Below are positions 15,401-24,718 of a stretch of 32,142 nt of DNA, one piece after another (the first letter of the stretch is position 1; the number at the start of each line of letters is the position of its first letter). This DNA comes from an uncultured Flavobacteriaceae bacterium (GTDB lineage Bacteria; Bacteroidota; Bacteroidia; Flavobacteriales; Flavobacteriaceae). The notes beneath the pieces were generated by a model. The model saw only the letters and a program-made list of their open reading frames with translations, had not been told where the DNA came from and ran no database searches. Location of the stretch: assembly GCA_937936275.1 (NCBI GenBank), contig CALHCJ010000038.1, positions 1 to 32,142 of the forward strand, read 5' to 3'. The position numbers and the translations under genes are program-made.

Positions 15401-16651
15401 CTATTTGATAACGAATTGAACGGTTTCTGTACCTCTTTGTTCTAACAGTACTTCGTGACCATTGAGAAGAGACGTAATTGCTTTAGTATCAAAGTGCCTA
15501 ATGGTGTAAAGCGAGACATCTTCTTGGCAAACTACTTTAAATCTACTTTTCAAATTATTTAAAAGTTCGTCCAGCCGTCCAAACTTATTATCTACACATA
15601 CAGAAAAGCTAATCGCAGAATTTTGAATAAGATCAACCTTCATTTTATACTCATGAAACATTTTAAACAATTCACTAATGCTGTCTTCAACAATAAATGA
15701 AAAATCTAAGGAGGAAAGTTTCATCAGAACTTGATTCTTTTTGACAATGAAACAAGGTACTAAAGGTTCAATTCCCACACCTTTGCCCACCGTTGTTCCT
15801 TTATCCGCGGGTTTGATAAAAGATTTCACGTGCAATGGAATTTCTTTGCGCTGCAACGGCTGAAGTGTTTTTGGATGTATGACTGATGCGCCATAAAAAG
15901 CCAATTCAATAGCTTCACGATACGAGATATTATTTAAAAGTTGTGTCTCGTTGAAATAACGGGGGTCAGCATTTAAGACACCTGGAACATCTTTCCAAAT
16001 GGTTACCGAGGTTGCATTCAGACAATATGCTAAGATAGCAGCTGTATAATCAGAACCTTCTCTACCTAAAGTGGTAGTGAAATTATTATCATCACTTCCA
16101 AGAAAGCCTTGGGTAATGTTTAAGATTTTACGATCTATAATTTTAGATACGTTTGCTTGTGTTTTTTCCCAATTTACAATTGTATCTCTGTAACTATCAT
16201 CTGTTTTTATAAGTTCTCGAACATCAACCCAATTATTTCTTAAGCCAACCTCGTTTAAATAAGCACTGACAATAGTTGTTGAAACTAACTCGCCGTAACC
16301 TACCACCTGATCGTAAACAAAATTATAATGTGGTGATTTATTCCAAACTAAAAAACCTTGAACCTCGTCGAAAAGCTTTTTTATCTTAGAATAAATGTTG
16401 TGGTTCTTATTCTCAAAAAGATTCGACAAAATATCGTTATGAAATGTTATCACCTCTTGAACCACCGAAGGAACTTTAGTCTTATCTTCAAAATAAGCAT
16501 CAACCACAGCTTCCATAGCATTCGTAGTTTTACCCATTGCAGAGATTACAACTAAGGTCTTCTCATGACCTACCTCTTGTAAAACTTTCACGACGTTTTT
16601 AACGCCATCAGCATCTTTTACAGACGCCCCACCGAATTTAAATACTCTCAT
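15401..16651 (-). CDS. lysC: Aspartate kinase, monofunctional
   Basis: A 416-residue cytosolic enzyme that phosphorylates aspartate in the first step of lysine, threonine and methionine synthesis. The kinase domain begins with KFGGAS at residues 5-10; VISAMGKTTN, GREGSDYTAA and the IHPKTLQPL segment are all present. Residues from about 300 onward form the ACT region that usually binds feedback inhibitors. I use the ATG at 16651, five bases after the stop of the upstream acetyltransferase; a TTG at 16660 would add three residues and overlap that stop. The two genes should be co-transcribed. The symbol is by function; the paralog type (LysC or another) is not resolved. Confidence 0.92.
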   Translation of the reverse strand: MRVFKFGGASVKDADGVKNVVKVLQEVGHEKTLVVISAMGKTTNAMEAVVDAYFEDKTKVPSVVQEVITFHNDILSNLFENKNHNIYSKIKKLFDEVQGFLVWNKSPHYNFVYDQVVGYGELVSTTIVSAYLNEVGLRNNWVDVRELIKTDDSYRDTIVNWEKTQANVSKIIDRKILNITQGFLGSDDNNFTTTLGREGSDYTAAILAYCLNATSVTIWKDVPGVLNADPRYFNETQLLNNISYREAIELAFYGASVIHPKTLQPLQRKEIPLHVKSFIKPADKGTTVGKGVGIEPLVPCFIVKKNQVLMKLSSLDFSFIVEDSISELFKMFHEYKMKVDLIQNSAISFSVCVDNKFGRLDELLNNLKSRFKVVCQEDVSLYTIRHFDTKAITSLLNGHEVLLEQRGTETVQFVIK

Positions 16652-16656
16652 AAAAC

Positions 16657-17136
16657 TCAACTATTTTCTAAGAATGCTTGCATGCCTTTTTCGTCCAATT
16701 GTACAACATCCCAATCGCGCATCACTTTAGCCCCTTTCTTTTCGTAAAAGGTGATTGCAGGTTCATTCCAATCGATTACCTCCCAACTAATGCGTTTCAC
16801 ACCTAAATTGCTGCCGTACTTTACTACTTCAGTCAATAAAGCACTCCCTAATCCAGTCCCCCGCATTTTTTCAGTTACAATAAGATCTTCGAGATGAATT
16901 ACCGGACCTTTCCAGGTAGAATATCGCGGGTAGACCAAAGCCATTCCTCCTATTCCTTCATTTGTATCGGCAACAAAACATTGAAACAATTTTTCTTTTC
17001 CAAAACCATCAGCCACCAAATCCTCCACTGAGACTTCCACTGCATCTTGCTCTTTTTCAAAAACGGCAAGTTCGTGAATCAGTTGCAATACCTGACTCAT
17101 ATCTTCCCTTCTAGCTTGGCGAATACTATACTTCAT
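16657..17136 (-). CDS. GNAT N-acetyltransferase, diamine/SSAT-like
   Basis: A 159-residue single-domain GNAT protein. The acetyl-CoA loop RGTGLG follows VTEKM near residues 91-96, preceded by the acidic LEDLIV strand; the tail WNEPAITFYEKKGAK is typical of the spermidine/spermine-type acetyltransferase branch. The substrate is not certain; small polyamine-like or thialysine-like amines are possible. It is the first gene of a two-gene unit with aspartate kinase, and it is divergent from fbp. Confidence 0.82.
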   Translation of the reverse strand: MKYSIRQARREDMSQVLQLIHELAVFEKEQDAVEVSVEDLVADGFGKEKLFQCFVADTNEGIGGMALVYPRYSTWKGPVIHLEDLIVTEKMRGTGLGSALLTEVVKYGSNLGVKRISWEVIDWNEPAITFYEKKGAKVMRDWDVVQLDEKGMQAFLENS

Positions 17137-17155
17137 GATTGTTACAAATAAAACA

Positions 17156-17163
17156 CAAAGTTA
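17156..17163 (-). promoter_or_regulatory. Predicted -7 element for the GNAT-aspartate kinase unit
   Basis: TAACTTTG on the - strand fits the Bacteroidota -7 consensus exactly and lies 20 bases upstream of the ATG at 17136. I see no well-placed -33 TTTG. The 18 bases at 17138-17155 between it and the start recur at 31574-31591. Confidence 0.4.
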
Positions 17164-17249
17164 TAAATTTATAAAATCAAATTTTGACTAAAACGATGTA
17201 GTATCACAAAATATCGGATATTTGTACTCAAAACACACCATAACCAAAA

Positions 17250-18257
17250 ATGACGAAAAAAAATACTACCCTAGGGGAGTTCATTATTGAAAATCAAGAT
17301 TCGTTTCAATATTCTTCCGGAGAATTATCAAAACTTATAAATGCGATCCGTCTAGCGGCGAAAGTAGTTAATCACGAGGTTAATAAAGCGGGGCTCGTTG
17401 ATATACTTGGTGCTGCTGGTGACACCAATATTCAAGGTGAAGATCAACAAAAGCTTGATGTGCTAGCTAACGACAAATTCATTCAAACCTTAAAGAATAG
17501 AGAAATTGTCTGTGGTATCGCTTCTGAAGAAGAAGATGATTTTATCAGTATTAATAGTAACGATGAGCAACATCAAAATAAATACATTGTACTTATCGAC
17601 CCATTAGATGGGTCTTCAAATATTGATGTCAACGTTTCTGTTGGAACAATTTTTTCGATTTACAGAAGAGTTACTCCGGTAGGGACACCTGTGACACTAG
17701 AAGATTTTCTGCAACCTGGAAATCAACAAGTAGCCGCAGGTTATGTCGTTTACGGAACCTCAACGATGTTAGTTTATACTACAGGCGATGGTGTTAATGG
17801 TTTCACCTTAAACCCTGCTATCGGAACTTTTTATCTTTCGCACCCGAACATGCAGTTTCCTGAGGATGGTAAAATTTATTCTGTAAACGAAGGTAACTAC
17901 GTACATTTTCATCAAGGTGTAAAAGATTATATCAAATACTGCCAGCAAGAGGAAGGTGATCGCCCCTATACCTCTCGCTATATTGGTTCTCTCGTTTCTG
18001 ACTTTCATAGAAATATGATCAAAGGAGGAATCTATATGTATCCGAAAAGTAGTGTTTCTGAGAGCGGTAAGCTAAGATTGTTATACGAGTGTAACCCCAT
18101 GGCTTTCATTGCAGAACAAGCCAATGGAATTGCTATCGGCGGTAAAACCCGAATTATGGATATTCAACCTACAGAACTTCATCAACGTGTACCTTTCTTC
18201 TGCGGAAGCCGTAATATGGTCAATAAGCTTGAGGGGTTTTTAAAAAAATATCACTAA
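17250..18257 (+). CDS. fbp: Class 1 fructose-1,6-bisphosphatase
   Basis: A 335-residue gluconeogenic enzyme that converts fructose 1,6-bisphosphate to fructose 6-phosphate. The metal and substrate signature [10 protein letters not shown] is at residues 117-126, [14 protein letters not shown] at 58-71 and SEEED at 92-96; the substrate-binding region near [23 protein letters not shown] is intact. Length agrees with the family. It is divergent from the GNAT gene across 113 bases that contain GATATTTG (17217-17224), a near match to a -7 element, and it ends at a strong terminator. Confidence 0.96.
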   Translation: MTKKNTTLGEFIIENQDSFQYSSGELSKLINAIRLAAKVVNHEVNKAGLVDILGAAGDTNIQGEDQQKLDVLANDKFIQTLKNREIVCGIASEEEDDFISINSNDEQHQNKYIVLIDPLDGSSNIDVNVSVGTIFSIYRRVTPVGTPVTLEDFLQPGNQQVAAGYVVYGTSTMLVYTTGDGVNGFTLNPAIGTFYLSHPNMQFPEDGKIYSVNEGNYVHFHQGVKDYIKYCQQEEGDRPYTSRYIGSLVSDFHRNMIKGGIYMYPKSSVSESGKLRLLYECNPMAFIAEQANGIAIGGKTRIMDIQPTELHQRVPFFCGSRNMVNKLEGFLKKYH

Positions 18258-18258
18258 T

Positions 18259-18290
18259 AAAAAAAGGGAACCAATTGGCTCCCTTTTTTA
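18259..18290. terminator. Bidirectional intrinsic terminator between fbp and TerB gene
   Basis: A-tract, GGGA, CC, AATT loop, GG, TCCC and T6 form a symmetrical stem-loop (one A-C mismatch at 18270/18279) directly after the fbp stop. With T-runs on both strands it serves both convergent genes. Confidence 0.85.
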
Positions 18291-18304
18291 TTCCCTTTAG
18301 CATC

Positions 18305-18736
18305 TTATCGATTCATATTTTTTATCTCATCAATAAAATTATCTTCATCAACTCCGGCATGAACTAATTTTAAAGCCTTATCAACCACATAATTTACGTT
18401 TGCTGTAGAAAATCCTAATCCTACGCACAAACGCTCTAACATTGCTTTTTGACGTTCACCCAACTCATGATCAGCATAAACCATACGCGCTAAATCATAC
18501 AATCTTTCTAATCGTCTATCATAACTACCGGGCGGATTCACTGGGTGTGATTGATAATCTTTTAAAATTTCTTTATAATCACCTTCTGAAATATCTAATT
18601 TTCGAGCCAATCTATCTAAGAAGGCTTTTTCGTCTTCAGTTATTACTCCATCACTCATAGCGACTCTTACAATGGCCGCAAAATGGTCTTGATTTCTCTT
18701 TTGAAATCCACTATCAAAAAAATCTGCAATCGACAT
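18305..18736 (-). CDS. TerB-family protein
   Basis: A 143-residue all-helical acidic protein with the TerB (tellurite-resistance B-like) fold. The conserved acidic motif SDGVITEDEKAFLD at residues about 29-42 is followed by a second one, ADHELGERQKAMLERL. TerB domains occur alone in many bacteria and are thought to bind metals and act at the membrane face; they do not by themselves confer tellurite resistance. No other ter genes are nearby. It converges on fbp. Confidence 0.82.
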   Translation of the reverse strand: MSIADFFDSGFQKRNQDHFAAIVRVAMSDGVITEDEKAFLDRLARKLDISEGDYKEILKDYQSHPVNPPGSYDRRLERLYDLARMVYADHELGERQKAMLERLCVGLGFSTANVNYVVDKALKLVHAGVDEDNFIDEIKNMNR

Positions 18737-18756
18737 ATCTGTAATTTTTAACGAGG

Positions 18757-18764
18757 CAAATATA
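18757..18764 (-). promoter_or_regulatory. Predicted -7 element for the TerB gene
   Basis: TATATTTG on the - strand matches TAnnTTTG exactly and is 20 bases upstream of the ATG at 18736, the same distance as at 17156-17163. No clear -33 TTTG at the preferred spacing is seen. Confidence 0.42.
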
Positions 18765-18836
18765 ATTTTTTTCGGGGTGATTATTTGTATTCCTGTAAAC
18801 TTTGTTTTGTACCCAAATTTGTAACTTCACAATGCT

Positions 18837-19862
18837 ATGCGAAAACCACTTTTAGAATTTACGAGTAAGGGTATTTATTGTGAGGAAGCCAAAGTGTATT
18901 TAGACCCTTGGAAACCAGTAGATAAGGCCATCATATCACATGGTCATGCGGATCATAGTAGATATGGGCACCAGCAATATATTACCCACCATCGAAATGT
19001 ACCTATAATTTCACATCGTCTTGGAGACATCAATGTTATCGGAAAAGAATGGGGAGAGACCTTTGTTATAAACAATGTAAAATTCTCATTACACCCTGCG
19101 GGTCACATTATTGGTTCTTCGCAAATTCGAGTAGAATACAAAGGTGAGGTTTGGGTATTTACTGGAGATTACAAAACAGAAAATGATGGAATCTCTACGC
19201 CCTACGAAGTTGTAAAATGTGATACTTTTATTACCGAATGCACCTTTGGCTTACCAGCCTTTAAATGGACTCCACAGCGAGAAGTTTTAGATCATATCAA
19301 CCAATGGTGGGCTGAAAATCAATCTGAGGGTAAAACGTCTGTTCTCTTTGGATATTCTCTAGGGAAGGCGCAAAGATTGCTTAAATATCTAGATCCTAGT
19401 ATTGGAAAAATATACACACATGGCGCTATTGAAAACATGACAAATGTGTTACGACCACTTGTTGATTTTCCCGAAACGAAGTTGATTACCAGAGAAACTA
19501 AAAAAGAAGAACTTTTAGGCAATATCGTACTCGCACCCCCGAGTGCACATGGCAGTACATGGATACGAAAAATGGTACCTTATGTCACTGCTTCGGCAAG
19601 TGGATGGATGACCTTTAGAGGGGCTAGAAGAAGACGCGCTGTTGACAAAGGTTTTGTACTCAGCGATCATTGTGATTGGCAAGGATTACTAGAGAGTATT
19701 AAAGCTACAGAAGCTGAAAAAGTGATTTGCACCCATGGTTACACAGAAATATTTTCACGATACCTAAGAGAACAAGGTTATGACGCTCGTACCGAAGAAA
19801 CTCAGTATGAGGGCGAGCTGGGCGAATTAAACTCTAAAGAAGAAACTGTAGCAATATCTTAA
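18837..19862 (+). CDS. Ligase-associated DNA exonuclease, metallo-beta-lactamase fold
   Basis: A 341-residue nuclease of the beta-CASP/metallo-beta-lactamase superfamily, the conserved partner of bacterial ATP-dependent ligases. The metal motif HGHADH is at residues 35-40, HPAGHIIGS, FTGDYKTE and LSDHCDW supply the other ligands, and CTHGYTEIF is near the C-terminus. It opens a four-gene operon with ligase, helicase and PdeM; the gap to the ligase is 36 bases. Two ATGs lie close together (18832 and 18837); the second is in frame with the conserved N-terminus. Confidence 0.9.
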   Translation: MRKPLLEFTSKGIYCEEAKVYLDPWKPVDKAIISHGHADHSRYGHQQYITHHRNVPIISHRLGDINVIGKEWGETFVINNVKFSLHPAGHIIGSSQIRVEYKGEVWVFTGDYKTENDGISTPYEVVKCDTFITECTFGLPAFKWTPQREVLDHINQWWAENQSEGKTSVLFGYSLGKAQRLLKYLDPSIGKIYTHGAIENMTNVLRPLVDFPETKLITRETKKEELLGNIVLAPPSAHGSTWIRKMVPYVTASASGWMTFRGARRRRAVDKGFVLSDHCDWQGLLESIKATEAEKVICTHGYTEIFSRYLREQGYDARTEETQYEGELGELNSKEETVAIS

Positions 19863-19898
19863 GAAGATTGCCCATTACCCCTGTATGTATTAACGCTT

Positions 19899-21509
19899 AT
19901 GAAAAGATTTGCTCAGCTTATAAAAACCCTTGACAGTACGAACAAGACAACAGTTAAAGTTCAGGCATTAGCTGAATATTTTAATAACGCTTCCGATGAA
20001 GATAAAGTTTGGACAATTGCTATTCTTTCACATCGCCGGCCACCAAGACCAGTAAACACCACTTTACTTCGGCAGTGGGCTTCTGAACTATCTAATATTC
20101 CGTTGTGGTTGTTTGAAGAAAGTTATCACATTGTTGGCGATTTAGCCGAAACGATTGCCTTGGTAATCCCATCAAATAAAACAGATACCGCAAAAAGTTT
20201 AACGCAGTTTTTACAAGAAATGATTGCGTTAAAAAAGAAAACGGATGAAGATAAAAAAGACTATCTCTATAAAAATTGGCTCGCTCTAGATTACTATGAA
20301 CGTTTTGTCTTTACCAAGTTGATTACGGGTGGATTTAGAATTGGCGTAAGTCAGAAATTAATGACTCGTGCGCTGTCAAAATCTACAGAAATTGATGAGG
20401 ATATTTTGGCGTATAAGCTTATGGGAAACTGGAATCCTGATCAAATTACTTTTCAAGAGTTAATCTTAGAAGAAAATGAAAGTGATTACTTATCTAAGCC
20501 TTATCCCTTTTATCTAGCATATGCAATTGAAAATGAAGTAGCCGATTTGGGAGATGTACATGAATGGTCTGCAGAACATAAATGGGATGGCATTCGATCT
20601 CAGGTCATCCTCAGAAATAATGAAATTTTCGTGTGGAGCCGTGGAGAAGAATTGGTTACTGACAAATACCCAGAATTTACCTCATTCATTGGTTTAATTC
20701 CTAACGGAACAGTTATCGACGGTGAAATTCTACCCTACCCCAACGGAGCTATCGGCACCTTTAATGATTTACAAACTCGCATTGGAAGAAAAAAGGTATC
20801 AAAAGCATTATTAGAAAAAGTTCCAGTCATTTTGAAAGCCTATGACCTTTTAGAATGGGAAGGCCAAGATATTCGTCAACAGCCTTTTGAAAAACGAAGA
20901 AAACTACTGGAAACATTATTTAATGCTATTACCTCAAGTGAAATCGAGAATCCGTTGCGGCTTTCTTCAAAAATGTATTTTGATTCTTGGGAAGAAGTCG
21001 CAACAGAAAGAGAAAAATCACGTGAGGTTCATAGTGAAGGGCTCATGTTAAAAAGACGGGACTCTCCATACTTGGTAGGGCGAAAAAAAGGAGATTGGTG
21101 GAAATGGAAAGTAGACCCCTTAACCATCGATGCGGTTTTAACGTATGCGATGCGCGGTCATGGTCGAAGAAGTAATCTATTTACCGATTATACTTTTGCA
21201 CTATGGACTGAAAAAGAAAACGGAGAAAAAGAGCTAGTTACCTTTGCTAAAGCATATTCTGGTCTTACCGATGCTGAATTTCGTAAAGTGGATGCTTGGA
21301 TCAAAAAAAACACTTTAGAAAGGTTCGGACCCGTTCGTTCAGTCACTCCGCATCATGTTTTTGAAATTGCATTTGAAGGTATTGCACTATCCAAAAGACA
21401 TAAAAGTGGAGTTGCTACGCGATTTCCTAGAATTCTTAGATGGCGGCAAGACAAAACAATTCATGAGGCAAACAATTTGGAAGATCTCAAACAAATGATT
21501 GTACAATAA
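19899..21509 (+). CDS. ATP-dependent DNA ligase (LigC/B type, repair)
   Basis: A 536-residue ligase. The nucleotidyl-accepting lysine is K228 in EHKWDGIR; motif III-type IDGEILPYP and motif V (GDWWKWKVDPL) are in place, and an N-terminal DNA-binding domain occupies residues 1-200. It seals nicks using ATP and differs from the essential NAD-dependent LigA. In this four-gene cluster the ligase, helicase, nuclease and phosphoesterase are thought to act together in an uncharacterised DNA-repair route. The stop is five bases before the helicase ATG. Confidence 0.93.
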   Translation: MKRFAQLIKTLDSTNKTTVKVQALAEYFNNASDEDKVWTIAILSHRRPPRPVNTTLLRQWASELSNIPLWLFEESYHIVGDLAETIALVIPSNKTDTAKSLTQFLQEMIALKKKTDEDKKDYLYKNWLALDYYERFVFTKLITGGFRIGVSQKLMTRALSKSTEIDEDILAYKLMGNWNPDQITFQELILEENESDYLSKPYPFYLAYAIENEVADLGDVHEWSAEHKWDGIRSQVILRNNEIFVWSRGEELVTDKYPEFTSFIGLIPNGTVIDGEILPYPNGAIGTFNDLQTRIGRKKVSKALLEKVPVILKAYDLLEWEGQDIRQQPFEKRRKLLETLFNAITSSEIENPLRLSSKMYFDSWEEVATEREKSREVHSEGLMLKRRDSPYLVGRKKGDWWKWKVDPLTIDAVLTYAMRGHGRRSNLFTDYTFALWTEKENGEKELVTFAKAYSGLTDAEFRKVDAWIKKNTLERFGPVRSVTPHHVFEIAFEGIALSKRHKSGVATRFPRILRWRQDKTIHEANNLEDLKQMIVQ

Positions 21510-21514
21510 GAGCT

Positions 21515-23983
21515 ATGACAAGAGATCAATTGTACGAGGTTGCAGAAAACTGGTTTGAAGAACAAAACTGGAAACCCTTTGCCTTTCAAAAAAAAACTTG
21601 GAAAGCTTTTTTGCAAGGCAAACATGGTCTTTTAAATGCCCCTACTGGAAGTGGAAAGACCTATGCGCTTTGGTTTCCAATCATATTAGATTACATTAAA
21701 AAGAACCCAGATTATCGTGACAAACACAAAAAGGGATTGAAAGCAATTTGGATTACTCCACTTCGCGCACTGTCCCAAGAAATAAAACAATCTGCCGAAC
21801 GAGTAGCCCATGACTTAGGTACCCAGATGACGGTTGGCATACGGTCTGGCGATACCACTACAAAAGAAAGAGCTCAGCAGAAAAAGCAGATGCCTGACTT
21901 GTTAATTACTACCCCCGAAAGCCTGCATTTACTGCTCGCAACGAAAGGGTATCCCAAAATTTTCAAAGATTGTTCTGCTATAGTGGTTGATGAATGGCAC
22001 GAATTACTAGGCACGAAACGCGGGGTGCAAATGGAATTAGGTCTTTCGAGACTAAGAGCCTTATCTAAAAATATTCGAATCTGGGGTATATCGGCTACCA
22101 TCGGAAATCTAGACCAAGCACGTCAGGTTTTACTAGGTCCAGATTCAGAAGCATTGGAAAAATCAGTACTTATAAAAGCTAATCTGAAAAAGAAAATTAC
22201 GGTTAAGAGTATTATTCCGAAAGAAATGGAAACGTTTCCTTGGCGTGGTCATTTAGGACTTCGGCTTTTAGAAGAAGTCATTCCGATCATCAATAATAGT
22301 AAAACAACTTTACTATTTACCAATACAAGAAGCCAATGTGAAATTTGGTTTCAAAAGATTTTGGAGAAGCATCCGGAGTATGCAGGTGAAATCGCTATGC
22401 ACCACGGTAGCATCAATAAAGAAACCCGTGTTTGGGTAGAAAATGCGATTCGCAATGAAAGTTTAAAAGCAGTAGTTTGTACGTCAAGCTTAGATTTAGG
22501 AGTTGATTTCGCTCCTGTAGAAACCGTAATACAAATTGGCGGGCCCAAGGGTATTGCTCGTTTTTTACAACGTGCGGGGCGAAGTGGTCACCGCCCAGGT
22601 AAAGAAAGCGTGATCTATTTTTTACCTACTCACGCTATCGAACTGGTCGAGGCTTCTGCCTTGCAAAAAGCGGTAAAGCAAAAAGCGGTCGAAGATCGAA
22701 TGCCTTATTTAAACAGTTACGACGTTTTACTGCAGTACTTGACGACTTTGGCCATATCAGAAGGGTTTTATCCTAACGAAATTTTTAAAGAAATAAAACA
22801 AACCTTCTGCTATCAGGCGGTGTCAGAAGATCAATGGAGTTGGCTTTTAAACTTTCTTGTAATGGGAAGCCAAAGTCTGCAATCGTATGATGAATATAAA
22901 AAAGTTGAAGTTGAAGAAGATGGTAGGTTTAAAGTCAATAACCGAGGTGTGGCTATGCGCCATCGTTTTCAAATCGGTACGATTGTCGGAGATGCAAATC
23001 TTACAGTGCGTTATCAAAAAGGAGGTTACATAGGTACCATTGAAGAATATTTCATATCAAAATTAAATCAAGGTGATGTTTTCACCTTTGCAGGTAGAAA
23101 TTTAGAATTCATACGCATTAAAGAAATGCAGGTTCATGTTCGTAATTCTAGAAAGAAAACTAGTAAAGTTCCTTCTTGGGGTGGTGGTCGTATGACACTA
23201 TCGGCACAAATGTCAAAACTACTTCGAGAAGAATTGTATAAAGTGAGTTTAGATAAAAAAGAACAGTCACGCGAATTAAAATCACTCGCTCATATTTTTA
23301 AACAACAACGTGTTGACAGCATCGTACCGAAACCTGATGAGTTTTTAATTGAAACTTTTAAAACGAGAGATGGTTATCATCATCTATTTTATCCGTTTGA
23401 AGGACGATTTGTTCACGAAGCCATGGGCAGTTTATTGGGCTATCGAATCAGTCTACTATCTCCAATTACCTTTTCTTTGGCGTTCAATGACTACGGATTC
23501 GAAATACTCTCAGATCAAGAAATCGATATGCAGCAGGTCATTGACAACGACTTATTTACAATAGACTATATGTCTAGTGATTTGGAAAAGAGTTTAAATT
23601 CTACAGAAATGGCACGACGGAAGTTTCGCGATATTGCTGTAATTAGCGGAATGGTATTCACAGGCTACCCTAATAAAGGTATTAAGATGAGGCACCTACA
23701 AAGTGGCTCTCAATTATTGTTTGATGTATTTCGAGATTATGAGGATGATAATTTATTATTTCAACAAGCCTTTACCGAAACTTTTGAGCATCAATTGGAA
23801 GAAGGTCGTTTGCGGATCTCATTAGAGCGAATAGAAACACAAACCATTGTTTGGAAACAATGTGCTAAACCTACTCCTTTCTCTTTTCCCCTCATTACAG
23901 ATCGTATGAGTCGTGAAAAACTTTCAAGCGAAAAGCTCGCAGATAGAATTAAGCGAATGGCTGCAATTCTATCTAAGAAATAA
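21515..23983 (+). CDS. Ligase-associated Lhr-like DEXH-box helicase
   Basis: An 822-residue superfamily 2 DNA helicase. Walker A APTGSGKT is at residues 42-49, motif II is DEWH (VVDEWHELLG), motif III SATIGN, and motif VI QRAGRSGHRPG. The region after residue 400 holds the winged-helix and Lhr-core domains; the long C-terminal extension of mycobacterial Lhr is absent, as expected for this ligase-associated type. It is a 3'-to-5' ATP-driven translocase by family. The PdeM gene follows after 25 bases. Confidence 0.93.
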   Translation: MTRDQLYEVAENWFEEQNWKPFAFQKKTWKAFLQGKHGLLNAPTGSGKTYALWFPIILDYIKKNPDYRDKHKKGLKAIWITPLRALSQEIKQSAERVAHDLGTQMTVGIRSGDTTTKERAQQKKQMPDLLITTPESLHLLLATKGYPKIFKDCSAIVVDEWHELLGTKRGVQMELGLSRLRALSKNIRIWGISATIGNLDQARQVLLGPDSEALEKSVLIKANLKKKITVKSIIPKEMETFPWRGHLGLRLLEEVIPIINNSKTTLLFTNTRSQCEIWFQKILEKHPEYAGEIAMHHGSINKETRVWVENAIRNESLKAVVCTSSLDLGVDFAPVETVIQIGGPKGIARFLQRAGRSGHRPGKESVIYFLPTHAIELVEASALQKAVKQKAVEDRMPYLNSYDVLLQYLTTLAISEGFYPNEIFKEIKQTFCYQAVSEDQWSWLLNFLVMGSQSLQSYDEYKKVEVEEDGRFKVNNRGVAMRHRFQIGTIVGDANLTVRYQKGGYIGTIEEYFISKLNQGDVFTFAGRNLEFIRIKEMQVHVRNSRKKTSKVPSWGGGRMTLSAQMSKLLREELYKVSLDKKEQSRELKSLAHIFKQQRVDSIVPKPDEFLIETFKTRDGYHHLFYPFEGRFVHEAMGSLLGYRISLLSPITFSLAFNDYGFEILSDQEIDMQQVIDNDLFTIDYMSSDLEKSLNSTEMARRKFRDIAVISGMVFTGYPNKGIKMRHLQSGSQLLFDVFRDYEDDNLLFQQAFTETFEHQLEEGRLRISLERIETQTIVWKQCAKPTPFSFPLITDRMSREKLSSEKLADRIKRMAAILSKK

Positions 23984-24008
23984 GCTATCCTTTTGCTAAT
24001 TTTGTGGT

Positions 24009-24647
24009 ATGACCCAAGTGCTAAAGATTAAGAATAATACTTTTATTTTACACCCATTAAGTGTTATTTTTTGGGAACAAAAAAGCATGTTAATTATTAG
24101 TGATGTTCACTTAGGGAAGGTCTCTCATTTTAGAAAATTCGGAGCCGCAGTACCGCAAAAGGCTATTCAAAAGAATTTTGATTTAATGACGGAAGCCATT
24201 GAATACTTCAAGCCTAAAACCATTTGTTTCTTAGGAGATTTATTTCACTCATCTATTAACAAAGAATGGCAACTCTTTGAAAAATGGATCATAGATCAAA
24301 ACCTCGAGTTCATTTTGGTAGAAGGTAATCATGATATCATTTCACCATTAAGATACGAGAAATTAGGGGTGAAAGTAGTCCCCGAAATACAATCTGACGG
24401 ATTTCTACTTACGCATCATCCTGAAGATCGAGCGGGCTTTTTTAATTTTTCTGGTCATATTCATCCCGCTGTGCGCCTAAGAGGTGCCGGCAGACAAACC
24501 TTACGCCTACCTTGCTTCTTCCAGAAAGAAAATCAAATGATTGTTCCTGCATTTGGTCAGTTCACCGGAAGTCACTCTTTAACACCCTCCAAAAAAGACA
24601 AAATATTCGCAGTAACGAAAGAAGCAGTATTTGAAGTTGAAGTTTAG
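24009..24647 (+). CDS. pdeM: Ligase-associated DNA-repair endonuclease/phosphoesterase PdeM
   Basis: A 212-residue calcineurin-like metallophosphoesterase. Ligands appear in order: D32 and H34 (SDVHLGK), D77 (GDLFH), N107-H108-D109 (EGNHD), H136 (THHPED) and H150-H152 (SGHIHP). Such enzymes from ligase clusters are Mn-dependent DNA endonucleases or phosphodiesterases. It closes the repair operon. TAATTTTG at 23997-24004 fits the -7 consensus but lies only four bases from the ATG, so it would give a leaderless transcript; co-transcription with the helicase is more likely. Confidence 0.9.
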   Translation: MTQVLKIKNNTFILHPLSVIFWEQKSMLIISDVHLGKVSHFRKFGAAVPQKAIQKNFDLMTEAIEYFKPKTICFLGDLFHSSINKEWQLFEKWIIDQNLEFILVEGNHDIISPLRYEKLGVKVVPEIQSDGFLLTHHPEDRAGFFNFSGHIHPAVRLRGAGRQTLRLPCFFQKENQMIVPAFGQFTGSHSLTPSKKDKIFAVTKEAVFEVEV

Positions 24648-24718
24648 CGATGTATATCGATTACAATGCATTCTGATTGCAACCTTTTATAATCGTATTT
24701 TTAAAAAAAATTGGATTT

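Noticed and set aside
18305-18736. Tellurite-resistance locus
   Set aside because: Only a lone TerB-domain gene and a short TerB-like gene 10 kb away are present; no TerA, TerC, TerD or TerZ.
23997-24004. Independent promoter for pdeM
   Set aside because: The -7 match lies four bases from the start codon and lacks a -33 element; operon read-through from the helicase is simpler.
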